Assembly: GCF_014642735.1 (NCBI RefSeq)
Contig: NZ_BMIV01000001.1
Location: 525,364 to 589,363 of the forward strand
Direction: 5' to 3'
From: Paracoccus acridae
GTDB lineage: Bacteria > Pseudomonadota > Alphaproteobacteria > Rhodobacterales > Rhodobacteraceae
DNA: 64,000 bases
This document shows positions 47,724 to 56,286 of the stretch, in pieces. Position 1 is the first letter of the stretch, and each line of letters opens with the position of its first letter. Position numbers and translations under genes: made by a program. The notes below the pieces were generated by a model that worked only from the letters and a program-made list of their open reading frames with translations, was not told where the DNA came from and did not search any database.

Positions 47724-47930
47724 ATGATCGAACTGTTCTTTGTCACCTGCCTGATCAACGAACCGCAGCGCTGCACCGAACACCGCCTGCTGTTCGAGGA
47801 AAGAAACGGCCTCCAGACCTGCATGCTGCAAAGCCAGAATGAACTGGCGCGCTGGGTTCAGGCCCATCCGAACGATCAGGTGAAATCCTGGAAATGCAGC
47901 CAGGCCGACGAAACGGATACGGCGATCTGA
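47724..47930 (+). CDS. Four-cysteine microprotein, first of a tandem pair
   Basis: A 68-aa protein starting MIELFFVTCL, of no family that I can name. It shares with its downstream neighbour the start, four cysteines (Cys9, Cys17, Cys33, Cys58), an AxWxxxHP block and a late Trp before the last Cys (SWKC). No signal peptide is evident, although the first ten residues are hydrophobic. The conserved cysteines suggest metal binding or disulfides. A TATAGG -10-like box (47696-47701) lies 22 bases upstream. Divergent from gdhA. Function unknown. Confidence 0.85.
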   Translation: MIELFFVTCLINEPQRCTEHRLLFEERNGLQTCMLQSQNELARWVQAHPNDQVKSWKCSQADETDTAI

Positions 47931-48091
47931 TCGGGAATCGGGAAGCCGGACGGCGATTCGGCTCATTCCCCGGCGAATACCAAGAAGTTTCAGAACGATG
48001 TTCTTCTTTCACGGCGCAATCACGCCTGGATGAGAATCATGTCCCATTCTTATGGCCCGAAACGCGCATCGGGAAATGGAATGGTGATGTA

Positions 48092-48295
48092 ATGATCGAG
48101 TTGTTCTTTGTAAGCTGCCTGTCGGAAGACCCTGCGCGGTGCCAGAACCGCAGCCTGATCTTTGTCGAGACGAACCTGATGGCCTGCATGGTCCACGGTC
48201 AGCAGGTCATGGCCCAATGGATCGAAAGCCATCCCAGGGAAACCGTTCAGGAATGGCAGTGCCGCACCGTCGATCGGCGCAAGGCCGAAATCTGA
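48092..48295 (+). CDS. Four-cysteine microprotein, second of a tandem pair
   Basis: A 67-aa paralogue of the gene 161 bases upstream, starting MIELFFVSCL, with Cys9, Cys17, Cys32 and Cys57, a QWIESHP block and EWQC near the end. About half of the positions are identical to the first copy, while the intergenic sequences differ, so the duplication is old and both copies are maintained. An AGAAC-GAT-GTTCT palindrome (47992-48004) lies about 90 bases upstream. Downstream, it converges on ccr with a terminator between them. Function unknown. Confidence 0.85.
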   Translation: MIELFFVSCLSEDPARCQNRSLIFVETNLMACMVHGQQVMAQWIESHPRETVQEWQCRTVDRRKAEI

Positions 48296-48316
48296 CGGCC
48301 GAGGGAAGCGCCAATG

Positions 48317-48345
48317 GAAAAGGGGCCGCATGGATCGCGGCCCCG
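48317..48345 (-). terminator. Rho-independent terminator of ccr
   Basis: GGGGCCGC (48322-48329) pairs with GCGGCCCC (48337-48344), 7-base loop; on the minus strand the stem is followed by TTTT (complement of 48318-48321). About 20 bases beyond the ccr stop. Confidence 0.8.
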
Positions 48346-48365
48346 TCCCGTCCTTCACGGTCAGG

Positions 48366-49658
48366 CTAGAGGCTGCGCCGGACTTCCAGCGCATCCTCGA
48401 AGGTGCGAAGGCCGGTGGTGGGCGCCTGGACCAGCACGGACATGTTGCCCGGCTTGTGCTGGTTCTTGTACATCTTCATGTGGGCCTGCGGGATTTCGGC
48501 CCAGGGAAAGACCTCGGACATGCAGGGGTCCAGGCGGCGTTCCAGCATCAGCTTGTTGGCCGCCGACGCCTGCTTGAGGTGGGCGAAGTGCGATCCCTGG
48601 ATGCGCTTCTGGTGCATCCACAGGTAACGCACGTCGAAGGTGCAGTTGAAGCCCGTGGTGCCCGCGCAGATCACCACCATGCCGCCCTTCTTGCAGACGA
48701 AGGTGCTGACGGGGAAGGTCGCCTCGCCCGGATGTTCGAAGACGATATCGACGTTGTTGCCCTTGCCGGTGATGTCCCAGATGGCCTTGCCGAACTTGCG
48801 GACCTCGTTGAACCACTCCTTGTATTCCGGCGTGTTCACGGTGGGCAACTGGCCCCAGCAGTTGAATTCCTTGCGGTTGATGACGCCCTTGGCACCCAGG
48901 CCCATCACGAAGTCGCGCTTGTCTTCTTCGCTGATGACGCCGATGGCATTGCCGCCCGCCGCGTTGATCAACTGGATCGCATAGGATCCAAGTCCCCCCG
49001 ACGCGCCCCAGACCAGCACGTTCATGCCCGGCTTGAGTTCATGCGGCTCGTGCCCGAACAGCATCCGGTAGGCGGTGGCCAGCGTCAGGGTATAGCAGGC
49101 CGATTCCTCCCATGTCAGGTGCTTGGGGCGGGGCATCAGCTGCTGGGACTGGACGCGGGTGAACTGGGCGAAGCTGCCGTCCGGCGTCTCGTATCCCCAG
49201 ATGCGCTGGGTGGGCGAATACATCGGGTCGCCGCCGTTGCATTCCTCGTCGTCGCCGTCGTCCTGGTTGCAGTGGATCACGACCTCGTCGCCGACCTTCC
49301 AGCGGCGGACCTTGTCGCCCACCGCCCAGACGATCCCCGAGGCATCGGACCCCGCGATGTGATAGGGCTGCTTGTGGACGTCGAACATGCTGATCGGCAC
49401 GCCCAGGCCCGCCCAGATGCCGTTGTAGTTGACGCCCGCCGCCATCACCAGGACCAGCACCTCGTTGCTGTCGATGCTGGGCGTGTCCACGACCTCAAGC
49501 TGCATGGCCTGGTCGGGCTCGCCCTGGCGTTCGCGCCGGATCGCCCAGGCGTGCATTTTGGCGGGCACATGGCCCAGGGGCGGCATCTCGCCGATGTCAT
49601 ACAGATCCTTCACGGGCGCATCGTAAGGCGCGATCGAAGAGGGGGAGTCGAGGGCCAT
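48366..49658 (-). CDS. ccr: Crotonyl-CoA carboxylase/reductase
   Basis: Key enzyme of the ethylmalonyl-CoA pathway: reductive carboxylation of crotonyl-CoA to ethylmalonyl-CoA with NADPH and CO2. 430 aa, medium-chain dehydrogenase fold; the NADPH-binding motif is VWGASGGLGSYAIQLINAAG (about residues 215-234). The characteristic N-terminal extension (MALDSPSSIAPYDAPVKDL) and VSTFVCKKGGMVVICAGTTG near 330 fit Ccr rather than simple quinone reductases. The ATG at 49658 follows AGGAG at 6 bases; a TTG one codon earlier is not needed. Divergent from ecm, which encodes a later enzyme of the same pathway. Confidence 0.96.
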   Translation of the reverse strand: MALDSPSSIAPYDAPVKDLYDIGEMPPLGHVPAKMHAWAIRRERQGEPDQAMQLEVVDTPSIDSNEVLVLVMAAGVNYNGIWAGLGVPISMFDVHKQPYHIAGSDASGIVWAVGDKVRRWKVGDEVVIHCNQDDGDDEECNGGDPMYSPTQRIWGYETPDGSFAQFTRVQSQQLMPRPKHLTWEESACYTLTLATAYRMLFGHEPHELKPGMNVLVWGASGGLGSYAIQLINAAGGNAIGVISEEDKRDFVMGLGAKGVINRKEFNCWGQLPTVNTPEYKEWFNEVRKFGKAIWDITGKGNNVDIVFEHPGEATFPVSTFVCKKGGMVVICAGTTGFNCTFDVRYLWMHQKRIQGSHFAHLKQASAANKLMLERRLDPCMSEVFPWAEIPQAHMKMYKNQHKPGNMSVLVQAPTTGLRTFEDALEVRRSL

Positions 49659-49732
49659 CAATGTCTCCTGTCATCTGCTGCGGCGCAGAATCGCCGCCTT
49701 CTGTCGCCAGTGCTAACGGATCGTCGCGCAAG

Positions 49733-49784
49733 ATTGCAACAACTGACATGCCGACAACGTAATAAAATGTCCTAAAGTTGCATT
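49733..49784. promoter_or_regulatory. ccr/ecm divergent control region with paired TTGCAA-like sites
   Basis: The 208-base gap is AT-richer than its surroundings. ATTGCAAC (49733-49740) is inverted relative to GTTGCATT (49777-49784), 7 of 8 bases complementary. Short-chain acyl-CoA regulators of the ScfR/PccR/RamB group are reported to bind TTTGCAAA-like motifs, so these are candidate sites. Toward ecm a promoter-like TTGACG (49805-49810), 17 bases, TAACGG (49828-49833) is present. Confidence 0.45.
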
Positions 49785-49866
49785 TTTTGCCGCGATGCGG
49801 CGAATTGACGGCGCATATTTGTTTCGGTAACGGTTGTTCAGCAGAAATATTGTTGCGAGGCGAAGC

Positions 49867-51825
49867 ATGGCCCAGAAGGACAAACCCTGGCTGTTCCGCA
49901 CCTATGCGGGCCATTCCACGGCCGCCAAGTCGAATGCGCTTTACCGCACCAACCTGGCCAAGGGGCAGACCGGCCTATCGGTGGCCTTCGACCTGCCGAC
50001 GCAGACCGGTTATGACAGCGACCATGTGCTGGCGCGGGGCGAGGTGGGCAAGGTCGGCGTGCCGATCTGCCATCTGGGCGACATGCGGGCGCTGTTCGAG
50101 GGCATCCCGCTGGAGCAGATGAACACCTCGATGACGATCAACGCCACCGCCCCCTGGCTGCTGTCGCTGTATATCGCGGTGGCCGAGGAGCAGGGCGCGG
50201 ATATCGCGGCCTTGCAGGGCACCGTCCAGAACGACCTGATCAAGGAATACCTGTCGCGCGGCACCTATATCTGCCCGCCCAAGCCGTCCCTGGCGATGAT
50301 CACGGACGTGGCCGCCTATACGCGGGAACACCTGCCCAAGTGGAACCCGATGAACGTCTGTTCCTATCACCTGCAGGAAGCCGGCGCGACGCCGCAGCAG
50401 GAACTGGCCTATGCCCTGGCGACCGCCATTGCCGTGCTGGACGACCTGAAGGGCAAGGTTCCGGCCGAGAGCTTCCCCGAGATGGTGGGCCGCATCAGCT
50501 TCTTCGTGAATGCGGGCATCCGCTTCGTCACCGAGATGTGCAAGATGCGGGCGTTTACGGAATTGTGGGACGAGATCACGCGCGACCGCTATGGCATCGC
50601 CGAAGAAAAATACCGCCGCTTCCGCTATGGCGTGCAGGTCAACAGCCTTGGGCTGACGGAACAGCAGCCGGAAAACAACGTGTATCGCATCCTGCTGGAG
50701 ATGCTGGCCGTCACGCTGTCGAAGAACGCGCGGGCGCGGGCCGTCCAGCTTCCAGCCTGGAACGAGGCGCTGGGCCTGCCCCGTCCCTGGGACCAGCAAT
50801 GGTCGCTGCGGATGCAGCAGATCCTGGCCTATGAAACCGACCTGCTGGAATATGGCGACCTGTTCGACGGCAACCCGGTCATCGCCGCCAAGGTCGAGGA
50901 GTTGAAGGCGGGCGCAAGGGACGAATTGCGCCTGCTGGACGACATGGGCGGGGCGATCGCGGCCATCGACTACATGAAGGCGCGGCTGGTCGAATCGAAT
51001 GCCGAACGTCTGGGTCGGATCGAGACGAACGAAACCGTCGTTGTGGGGGTCAACCGCTGGCAGGGGGGAGAGGACTCGCCCCTGACGGCGGGCGATGGCG
51101 GGATCATGGTGGTCGATCCGGCGGTGGAACAGGATCAGATCGCGCGGTTGCAGGCCTGGCGGCGGGCGCGGGACGAAGGCGCGGTGCAGCTTGCGCTGGG
51201 CGCGTTGCGCGACGCGGCAAGGCGGGGCGAGAACGTGATGCCCTGGTCCATCGCCGCGGCCAAGGCAGGGGCCACGACAGGCGAATGGGCGGGCATCATG
51301 CGGCAGGTCCATGGCGAATATCGCGGCCCGACCGGCGTGTCATCAAGCCCGTCCAACCGCACCGAGGGGCTGGAGGAGATCCGCGATGCCGTGGATGCCG
51401 TCAGCGCGCGCCTGGGGCGGCGGCTGAAATTCGTGGTGGGCAAGCCGGGCCTTGACGGCCATTCCAACGGCGCCGAGCAGATCGCCTTTCGCGCCCGCGA
51501 CTGCGGCATGGACATCACCTATGAAGGCATCCGCCTGACGCCCGAGCAGATCGTGGCCTGCGCGGCCGAGGAAGACGCCCATGTCATTGGCCTGTCGATC
51601 CTGTCCGGCAGCCACCTGCCGCTGATCGAGGACGTGATGGCCCGCATCCGCGCGGCGGGGATGGTCCATGTTCCGGTGATCGTCGGCGGGATCATCCCCG
51701 ACGAGGATGCGGCACGCCTGCGGGCCATGGGCGTGGCGCGGGTCTATACGCCCAAGGACTTCCAGTTGAACACGATCATGATGGACATCGTGGCGCTGGT
51801 GGAGCCCAGCGTCGAGGCGGCGTGA
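49867..51825 (+). CDS. ecm: Ethylmalonyl-CoA mutase (coenzyme B12-dependent)
   Basis: Converts ethylmalonyl-CoA to methylsuccinyl-CoA in the ethylmalonyl-CoA pathway. 652 aa with an N-terminal acyl-CoA mutase barrel (KPWLFRTYAGHSTAAKSNAL; GLSVAFDLPTQTGYDSDH) and a C-terminal B12-binding domain with the axial histidine in LDGHSNGAEQ (Asp530, His532, Gly535). The barrel resembles methylmalonyl-CoA mutase, but pairing with a divergent ccr and the single-chain length favour Ecm. The ATG at 49867 follows GCGAGG. A repeat element and a bidirectional terminator end the transcript. Confidence 0.93.
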   Translation: MAQKDKPWLFRTYAGHSTAAKSNALYRTNLAKGQTGLSVAFDLPTQTGYDSDHVLARGEVGKVGVPICHLGDMRALFEGIPLEQMNTSMTINATAPWLLSLYIAVAEEQGADIAALQGTVQNDLIKEYLSRGTYICPPKPSLAMITDVAAYTREHLPKWNPMNVCSYHLQEAGATPQQELAYALATAIAVLDDLKGKVPAESFPEMVGRISFFVNAGIRFVTEMCKMRAFTELWDEITRDRYGIAEEKYRRFRYGVQVNSLGLTEQQPENNVYRILLEMLAVTLSKNARARAVQLPAWNEALGLPRPWDQQWSLRMQQILAYETDLLEYGDLFDGNPVIAAKVEELKAGARDELRLLDDMGGAIAAIDYMKARLVESNAERLGRIETNETVVVGVNRWQGGEDSPLTAGDGGIMVVDPAVEQDQIARLQAWRRARDEGAVQLALGALRDAARRGENVMPWSIAAAKAGATTGEWAGIMRQVHGEYRGPTGVSSSPSNRTEGLEEIRDAVDAVSARLGRRLKFVVGKPGLDGHSNGAEQIAFRARDCGMDITYEGIRLTPEQIVACAAEEDAHVIGLSILSGSHLPLIEDVMARIRAAGMVHVPVIVGGIIPDEDAARLRAMGVARVYTPKDFQLNTIMMDIVALVEPSVEAA

Positions 51826-51841
51826 CTGCGTCCCGCGAGCG

Positions 51842-51896
51842 CCGGGGGACTTCGCGTCCCCCGGACCCCCTGCGGGATATTTTCACACAGAAGATG
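51842..51896 (+). repeat. Intergenic hairpin + GGATATTTT element, copy 6
   Basis: Begins 17 bases after the ecm stop. Stem CCGGGGGAC/GTCCCCCGG (51842-51850 with 51856-51864), then ACCCCCTGCGGGATATTTTC and the tail ACACAGAAGATGACC, identical to copies 3 and 4 through ACACAGAAGATG. A conventional terminator follows 19 bases later. Confidence 0.75.
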
Positions 51897-51914
51897 ACCG
51901 CGAGGCACAAAATG

Positions 51915-51943
51915 AAAACGCCGCCCGGTCGGGGCGGCGTTTT
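51915..51943. terminator. Bidirectional rho-independent terminator between ecm and rpmE
   Basis: AAAACGCCGCCC (51915-51926) and GGGCGGCGTTTT (51932-51943) form a perfect 12-bp stem with a 5-base loop. The A/T ends provide a T-run on either strand, so it should stop transcripts from ecm (plus) and from the rpsP-rpmE block (minus). Confidence 0.92.
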
Positions 51944-51965
51944 GCAATTTCGTAGAGCAGGGCGA

Positions 51966-52187
51966 TCAGAAGCCCAGGCCTGCGTATTTCGACTTGAACT
52001 TCGACACGCGGCCGCCGGTGTCCATCAGCTTGGCCGAACCGCCGGTCCAGGCCGGGTGCACGGTGGGGTCGATGTCCAGCGTCATGGTCTGGCCTTCCGC
52101 GCCCCAGGTCGAGCGCGTCTGGTAGGTGGTGCCATCGGTCATCTTGATCTCGATGGTGTGGTAGTCGGGGTGGATGTCTTTTTTCAT
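51966..52187 (-). CDS. rpmE: 50S ribosomal protein L31
   Basis: Ribosomal large-subunit protein, 73 aa, starting [19 protein letters not shown]. It lacks the CxxC zinc-binding pair, so it is the cysteine-free (C-minus) form, although it keeps the L31 core ([22 protein letters not shown]). Last gene of the block, 11 bases after rplS, and followed by the bidirectional terminator. Confidence 0.95.
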   Translation of the reverse strand: MKKDIHPDYHTIEIKMTDGTTYQTRSTWGAEGQTMTLDIDPTVHPAWTGGSAKLMDTGGRVSKFKSKYAGLGF

Positions 52188-52198
52188 CGGAAGGATCC

Positions 52199-52582
52199 TC
52201 AGGCTTTCGCGTCGGACAGCGGACGATAGTTGGTTTTCTCGACGATCCGGGCCGATTTGCCGCGACGGTCGCGCAGGTAGTACAGCTTGGCGCGGCGGAC
52301 CTTGCCGCGGCGCACGACTTCGATCGAGTCGACGTTGGTCGAATACAGCGGGAACACGCGTTCCACGCCTTCGCCGAAGCTGATCTTGCGCACGGTGAAG
52401 CTGGCGCTGATGGTGCTGCCGCCCTTGCGGGAAATGCAGACGCCTTCATACATCTGGACGCGCGAACGCGTGCCTTCCGTCACCTTGTAGCCGACGCGCA
52501 CGGTGTCGCCGGCCTTGAAATCCGGGATGGTCTTGCCGAGCTGTGCGATCTGCTCGGCTTCGAGTTCTGCGATCAGGTTCAT
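52199..52582 (-). CDS. rplS: 50S ribosomal protein L19
   Basis: Ribosomal protein at the 30S-50S interface, 127 aa. Typical motifs [22 protein letters not shown], FEGVCIxRKG-like [11 protein letters not shown] and [38 protein letters not shown]. Its ATG overlaps the trmD stop by four bases (ATGA), the standard rpsP-rimM-trmD-rplS order. Confidence 0.97.
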   Translation of the reverse strand: MNLIAELEAEQIAQLGKTIPDFKAGDTVRVGYKVTEGTRSRVQMYEGVCISRKGGSTISASFTVRKISFGEGVERVFPLYSTNVDSIEVVRRGKVRRAKLYYLRDRRGKSARIVEKTNYRPLSDAKA

Positions 52583-53454
52583 CGCCTGGGTTCCTTGTCA
52601 TGCTCGCGGTAGCCCCGCGATTGGTCTGATGCGCCCGAGAGCTGTCGGTCCTTTGCCGGGTCCATACGGGTTTCCTCGTATGCCCGCCACAGGTCGGGGC
52701 GGCGTTCCTTTGTCAGCCTTTCGGCTTCACCGGCCCTCCAACGATGAATGGCCGCGTGATTGCCCGACAGCAGAACCTCGGGTATCTCGCGGCCTTCCCA
52801 TTGGGCGGGCTTCGTGAACTGGGGGGCCTCGAGCAGCCCCCTGTTGCCGATGGAAAAGGATTCCTCGGCCAGAGAGTCGTGATTCCCCAGCACGCGCGGT
52901 ATAAGCCGGACCGTCGCGTCGATCAAGACCTGAGCGGCGATCTCTCCTCCGGTCAGGACATAGTCGCCGATGCTGATTTCCTCGATGCCGTGGGCGTCAA
53001 GAACGCGCTGGTCCACGCCCTCGAACCGGCCGCAGATCAGCGTGACACCGTTGCCCTGGGCCAGGTCGCGGGCGCGGGCCTGGGTCAGCGACTTGCCGCG
53101 CGGCGACATGTAGATCACCGGGCGCGGCGGGCCCTGGCGGGCCTCGCGCAGGGCGGCGTCCATCACGTCGGCGCGGATCACCATGCCCGCGCCACCGCCC
53201 GCCGGCGTGTCATCGACATTGCGGTGACGGCCGGTGCCGAAGTCCCGCAGGGGAATGGTGCGCAGGTTCCACAATCCCTGGGCCAGCGCCTTGCCGGTCA
53301 GCGACAGGCCCAGGATGCCGGGAAAGGCCTCGGGGAACAGGGTGACGATGCTGGCGGTCCAGGCACCCTGCACCTGCGGTTCCGCCATCAACTCGCGCGG
53401 GCGCAGGCTGGGGGTGACGGACAGGCGGCCGTGGGATTTCGGGGCGTCACTCAT
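52579..53454 (-). CDS. trmD: tRNA (guanine-N1)-methyltransferase TrmD
   Basis: SPOUT methyltransferase making m1G37 in tRNAs, which prevents frameshifting. 291 aa. The trefoil-knot SAM-binding motifs are [39 protein letters not shown] and [20 protein letters not shown]. The start at 53454 overlaps the end of rimM by 8 bases. It gives an N-terminal extension of about 22 residues before MAEPQVQG; with that internal Met the length would be closer to the usual 250-270 aa, so the true start is uncertain. The C-terminal tail is also long and charged. Confidence 0.95.
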   Translation of the reverse strand: MSDAPKSHGRLSVTPSLRPRELMAEPQVQGAWTASIVTLFPEAFPGILGLSLTGKALAQGLWNLRTIPLRDFGTGRHRNVDDTPAGGGAGMVIRADVMDAALREARQGPPRPVIYMSPRGKSLTQARARDLAQGNGVTLICGRFEGVDQRVLDAHGIEEISIGDYVLTGGEIAAQVLIDATVRLIPRVLGNHDSLAEESFSIGNRGLLEAPQFTKPAQWEGREIPEVLLSGNHAAIHRWRAGEAERLTKERRPDLWRAYEETRMDPAKDRQLSGASDQSRGYREHDKEPRR

Positions 53455-53947
53455 CGCTGGCGGGGGGATCGGCCACGATGCGGCGCGCCGTCAGGTCCAC
53501 GGTCGGCACCACAGCGCGGGTGAAGGGCAGCAGCAGCACGTCCTTGCCGCCCACAACTTCCAGGATGTCGCCCGCGCCATGGTCGAAGATCGCGCGCACC
53601 CGGCCCAGAACGGCGCCGCCGGTATCGACGACCTCCAGCCCGATCAGGTCGGCGTGATAGAATTCGTCGTCGGGCAGCGAGGGCAGGGCGGCTCGCGGCG
53701 CCCAGAGTGTGACGCCCTTCAGCGCCTCGGCATCCTCGCGCGTGGCGACGCCCGACAGGCGCGCGCCAAGGCCGCCGGTGACGGGGCGCGTCAGCCGGAT
53801 GGTGAAGCTGCGCTTGCCATCCTCGGTCGTCAGGGGGGTGTATTTCGCAATGTCCGAAGGTTCGGCGCAGAAGCTTTTCAGCCGCACTTCGCCCTGGACC
53901 CCAAAGGCCCCGGCAATCGCGCCCACGCAGATGCGGTCTTGTGACAT
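53447..53947 (-). CDS. rimM: Ribosome maturation factor RimM
   Basis: 16S rRNA/30S head maturation factor, 166 aa. N-terminal RimM domain beginning [22 protein letters not shown], and C-terminal PRC-barrel ([21 protein letters not shown]) with the late [16 protein letters not shown] motif. Lies 49 bases after rpsP, with a hairpin between them, and overlaps trmD by 8 bases. Confidence 0.96.
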   Translation of the reverse strand: MSQDRICVGAIAGAFGVQGEVRLKSFCAEPSDIAKYTPLTTEDGKRSFTIRLTRPVTGGLGARLSGVATREDAEALKGVTLWAPRAALPSLPDDEFYHADLIGLEVVDTGGAVLGRVRAIFDHGAGDILEVVGGKDVLLLPFTRAVVPTVDLTARRIVADPPASDE

Positions 53948-53965
53948 ACGGCCCCTTTCACCGGG

Positions 53966-53990
53966 AAAGGGCGGGGTTTGCCCCCGCCCG
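53966..53990 (-). terminator. Hairpin between rpsP and rimM, possible attenuator
   Basis: GGGCGGGG (53969-53976) pairs with CCCCGCCC (53982-53989), TTTGC loop. On the minus strand the stem is followed only by TTT, so it could be a partial terminator that makes more S16 than RimM/TrmD, or a processing site. Confidence 0.55.
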
Positions 53991-53996
53991 ATCGGA

Positions 53997-54353
53997 TCAC
54001 TCGGCTTCGGCCGGAGCGGCGGCTTTCGCGGCCTTTTCGGCGGCGCGGGCGGTGGCTTTCTTGCCGGGCTCGCCCTTTTTCAGGTTGGCGCGGGTCGATT
54101 TCTCACGCACGCCGGCGGCTTCCAGGAAGCGGGCCACGCGGTCGGTCGGCTGGGCGCCGTGGTCCAGCCAATGCTTGGCGCGATCCACGTCCAGCTTGAT
54201 GCGGTCTTCGCTGTCCTTGGCCAGCAGCGGGTTGTAGGTGCCCAGCTTTTCCAGGAAGCGGCCGTCGCGCGGCATGCGCGAATCGGACACGACGATGGCG
54301 TAATGCGGGCGCTTCTTGCTGCCGCCACGGGCCAGACGGATTTTCGTTGCCAT
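53997..54353 (-). CDS. rpsP: 30S ribosomal protein S16
   Basis: Small-subunit protein needed for 30S assembly, 118 aa. The core ([53 protein letters not shown]) is typical. After it a Lys/Ala-rich tail of about 35 residues ([20 protein letters not shown]) extends the protein beyond the usual 80-90 aa, as in other alphaproteobacteria. 47 bases after the chorismate mutase gene. Confidence 0.97.
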   Translation of the reverse strand: MATKIRLARGGSKKRPHYAIVVSDSRMPRDGRFLEKLGTYNPLLAKDSEDRIKLDVDRAKHWLDHGAQPTDRVARFLEAAGVREKSTRANLKKGEPGKKATARAAEKAAKAAAPAEAE

Positions 54354-54400
54354 TGGGTTTCTCCTTGTAAGTAATGGCGGGTTTGGCGGGGATCCCGCCG

Positions 54401-54709
54401 TCAGGATTGAAAGGTTTCGTGATGCCGGATCACTTCGGCGATCACGAAGTTGAGGAATTTGCGCGCGAATTCCGGGTCGAGGTCGGCCTCGCGCGCGAGG
54501 CGTTCCAGCCGTTCGATCTGCTGCGCTTCACGCGCTGGATCGGACGGCGGAAGATCGTGTTCGGCCTTGAGGCGGCCGACGGATTGGGTGTGCTTGAAGC
54601 GTTCGGCCAGCGTATAGACCAGGATTGCGTCCAGCCGGTCGATGCTGGCGCGGTGGTCGCGCAACAGGGCCGCGGCGCGGGCGGCGGGATCGGTATGGTC
54701 GTCCATCAC
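54401..54709 (-). CDS. Chorismate mutase, AroQ-like (second copy, within the ffh-rpsP block)
   Basis: A 102-aa helical AroQ-family protein. Visible active-site equivalents are Arg in HRASIDRLD, Arg in LAERFKH, Lys in RLKAEHD and Asp/Arg/Glu in [13 protein letters not shown]. At the position of the catalytic Gln88 of the E. coli enzyme the sequence reads VIRHH, so that residue is apparently not Gln. The start overlaps the ffh stop by four bases, and the gene is a standing member of this block in Rhodobacterales. It may be the main chorismate mutase, or may have a changed activity; the window holds another copy at 14.5 kb. Confidence 0.83.
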   Translation of the reverse strand: MMDDHTDPAARAAALLRDHRASIDRLDAILVYTLAERFKHTQSVGRLKAEHDLPPSDPAREAQQIERLERLAREADLDPEFARKFLNFVIAEVIRHHETFQS

Positions 54710-56202
54710 TTCTTCCCGAACATGCCGGACAGCCCGCCGGGAAGGCCTGCCTTGCCCAGTTGGCCGCCAAGGCCGCGCGGATCCTGCAGCATCTTCTGCG
54801 CCTCGGCCATTTTCGCCGGATCGAAGTTTTCCAGGTCGGGCAGGCCGCCGCCCTTGCCGGTCATGGCACGCATGGCCTGCTTCAGCATCCCGCCCTTGCC
54901 CATCTTGCCCAGCTTCTTCATCGTGTCGGCCATCTGCTTCTGCATCTTCAGAAGCTTGTTGAGTTCCGACACCTCCATCCCCGCACCGGCCGCGATCCGC
55001 TTCTTGCGGCTGGCCTGCAGCATGTCGGGATTGGCGCGTTCCTTCTTCGTCATCGAATTGATGAGCGCGATCTGCCGGGCGATGGCCTTGTCGTCCATGC
55101 CCGCGGCCTCGGCCTGCTTGGCCATCTTGGCCATGCCGGGCATCATGCCCATGATGGACTGCATCCCGCCCATCTTCTGCATCTGTTCAAGCTGGCCTTT
55201 CAGGTCGTTCATGTTGAACAGACCCTTCTGGAAGCGCTTCATCATGCGCTCGGCCTGCTCGACCTCCAGCACCTGCTGGGCCTTTTCCACCAGGGCCACG
55301 ATGTCGCCCATGCCGAGGATCCGGCCCGCGACGCGCTGCGCGTCGAAGGTTTCCAGGGCGTCCATCTTTTCGCCCAGGCCCACGAAGCGGATCGGCTTGC
55401 CGGTAATGGCGCGCATCGACAGCGCGGCACCGCCGCGCCCGTCGCCGTCCATCCGGGTCAGCACGACGCCGGATACGCCGACCTTCTGGTCGAATTCTGT
55501 CGCGACGTTCACCGCGTCCTGGCCGGTCAACCCATCGACGACCAGCAGCGTTTCGCGCGGCTGGGCGATGTCGCGGACGGCCTGAACCTCGTCCATCAGC
55601 GTCTGGTCGATATGGAGGCGGCCGGCGGTGTCCAGCATCACCACGTCATAGCCGCCAAGCGCGGCCTGCTGTTTTGCGCGGCTGGCGATCTGCGGGGCAG
55701 TCTGGCCCGGCACGATGGGCAGGGTATCGACGCCGATCTGGCTGCCCAGGATTGCCAGTTGCTCCATCGCGGCGGGACGGTTGGTGTCCAGCGACGCCAT
55801 CAGCACGCGCTTCTTTTCGCGTTCCTTCAGGCGCAGGGCCAGCTTGGCCGTGGTGGTGGTCTTGCCCGAACCCTGCAACCCGACCATCAGGATCGGCGCG
55901 GGCGGGTTGTCGATACGCAGGGCGTCGGGCGCATCCTCGCCCTGCAAAACCTTGATCAGTTCGTCATGGACGATCTTGACGACCTGCTGGCCTGGCGTGA
56001 TCGACTTGGTGACGGCGGACCCGGTGGCCTTCTGCGTGACCGCCTTGACGAAGTTGCGCGCCACCGGCAGCGAGACGTCGGCTTCCAGCAGGGCCACGCG
56101 GACTTCGCGCATGGCGGCGGTGACGTCGTCTTCCGTCAGCGCCCCCTGCTTGGTCAGCCGGTCGAAGACGCCGCCCAAACGGTCGGAAAGGTTCTCGAAC
56201 AT
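54706..56202 (-). CDS. ffh: Signal recognition particle protein Ffh
   Basis: SRP54 GTPase that binds signal sequences and 4.5S RNA, 498 aa. NG domain with the P-loop GLQGSGKTTTTAKLA (about residues 107-121), DTAGRLHID and TRMDGDGRGGAAL. The methionine-rich M domain follows (MQKMGGMQSIMGMMPGMAKM region, then the RNA-binding SRKKRIAAGAG). The start MFENLSDRLGG at 56202 follows AGGAGG at 6 bases; the open frame runs further up without support. First gene of the ffh-to-rpmE block. Confidence 0.97.
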   Translation of the reverse strand: MFENLSDRLGGVFDRLTKQGALTEDDVTAAMREVRVALLEADVSLPVARNFVKAVTQKATGSAVTKSITPGQQVVKIVHDELIKVLQGEDAPDALRIDNPPAPILMVGLQGSGKTTTTAKLALRLKEREKKRVLMASLDTNRPAAMEQLAILGSQIGVDTLPIVPGQTAPQIASRAKQQAALGGYDVVMLDTAGRLHIDQTLMDEVQAVRDIAQPRETLLVVDGLTGQDAVNVATEFDQKVGVSGVVLTRMDGDGRGGAALSMRAITGKPIRFVGLGEKMDALETFDAQRVAGRILGMGDIVALVEKAQQVLEVEQAERMMKRFQKGLFNMNDLKGQLEQMQKMGGMQSIMGMMPGMAKMAKQAEAAGMDDKAIARQIALINSMTKKERANPDMLQASRKKRIAAGAGMEVSELNKLLKMQKQMADTMKKLGKMGKGGMLKQAMRAMTGKGGGLPDLENFDPAKMAEAQKMLQDPRGLGGQLGKAGLPGGLSGMFGKK

Positions 56203-56286
56203 CGCCGGGCCTCCTTCGGTCCAAAACAGGTTTGCCCCCGTGGGCGCAACGCGCTGACGGAGGGCGATCCCCGCGACAGACGGGGA

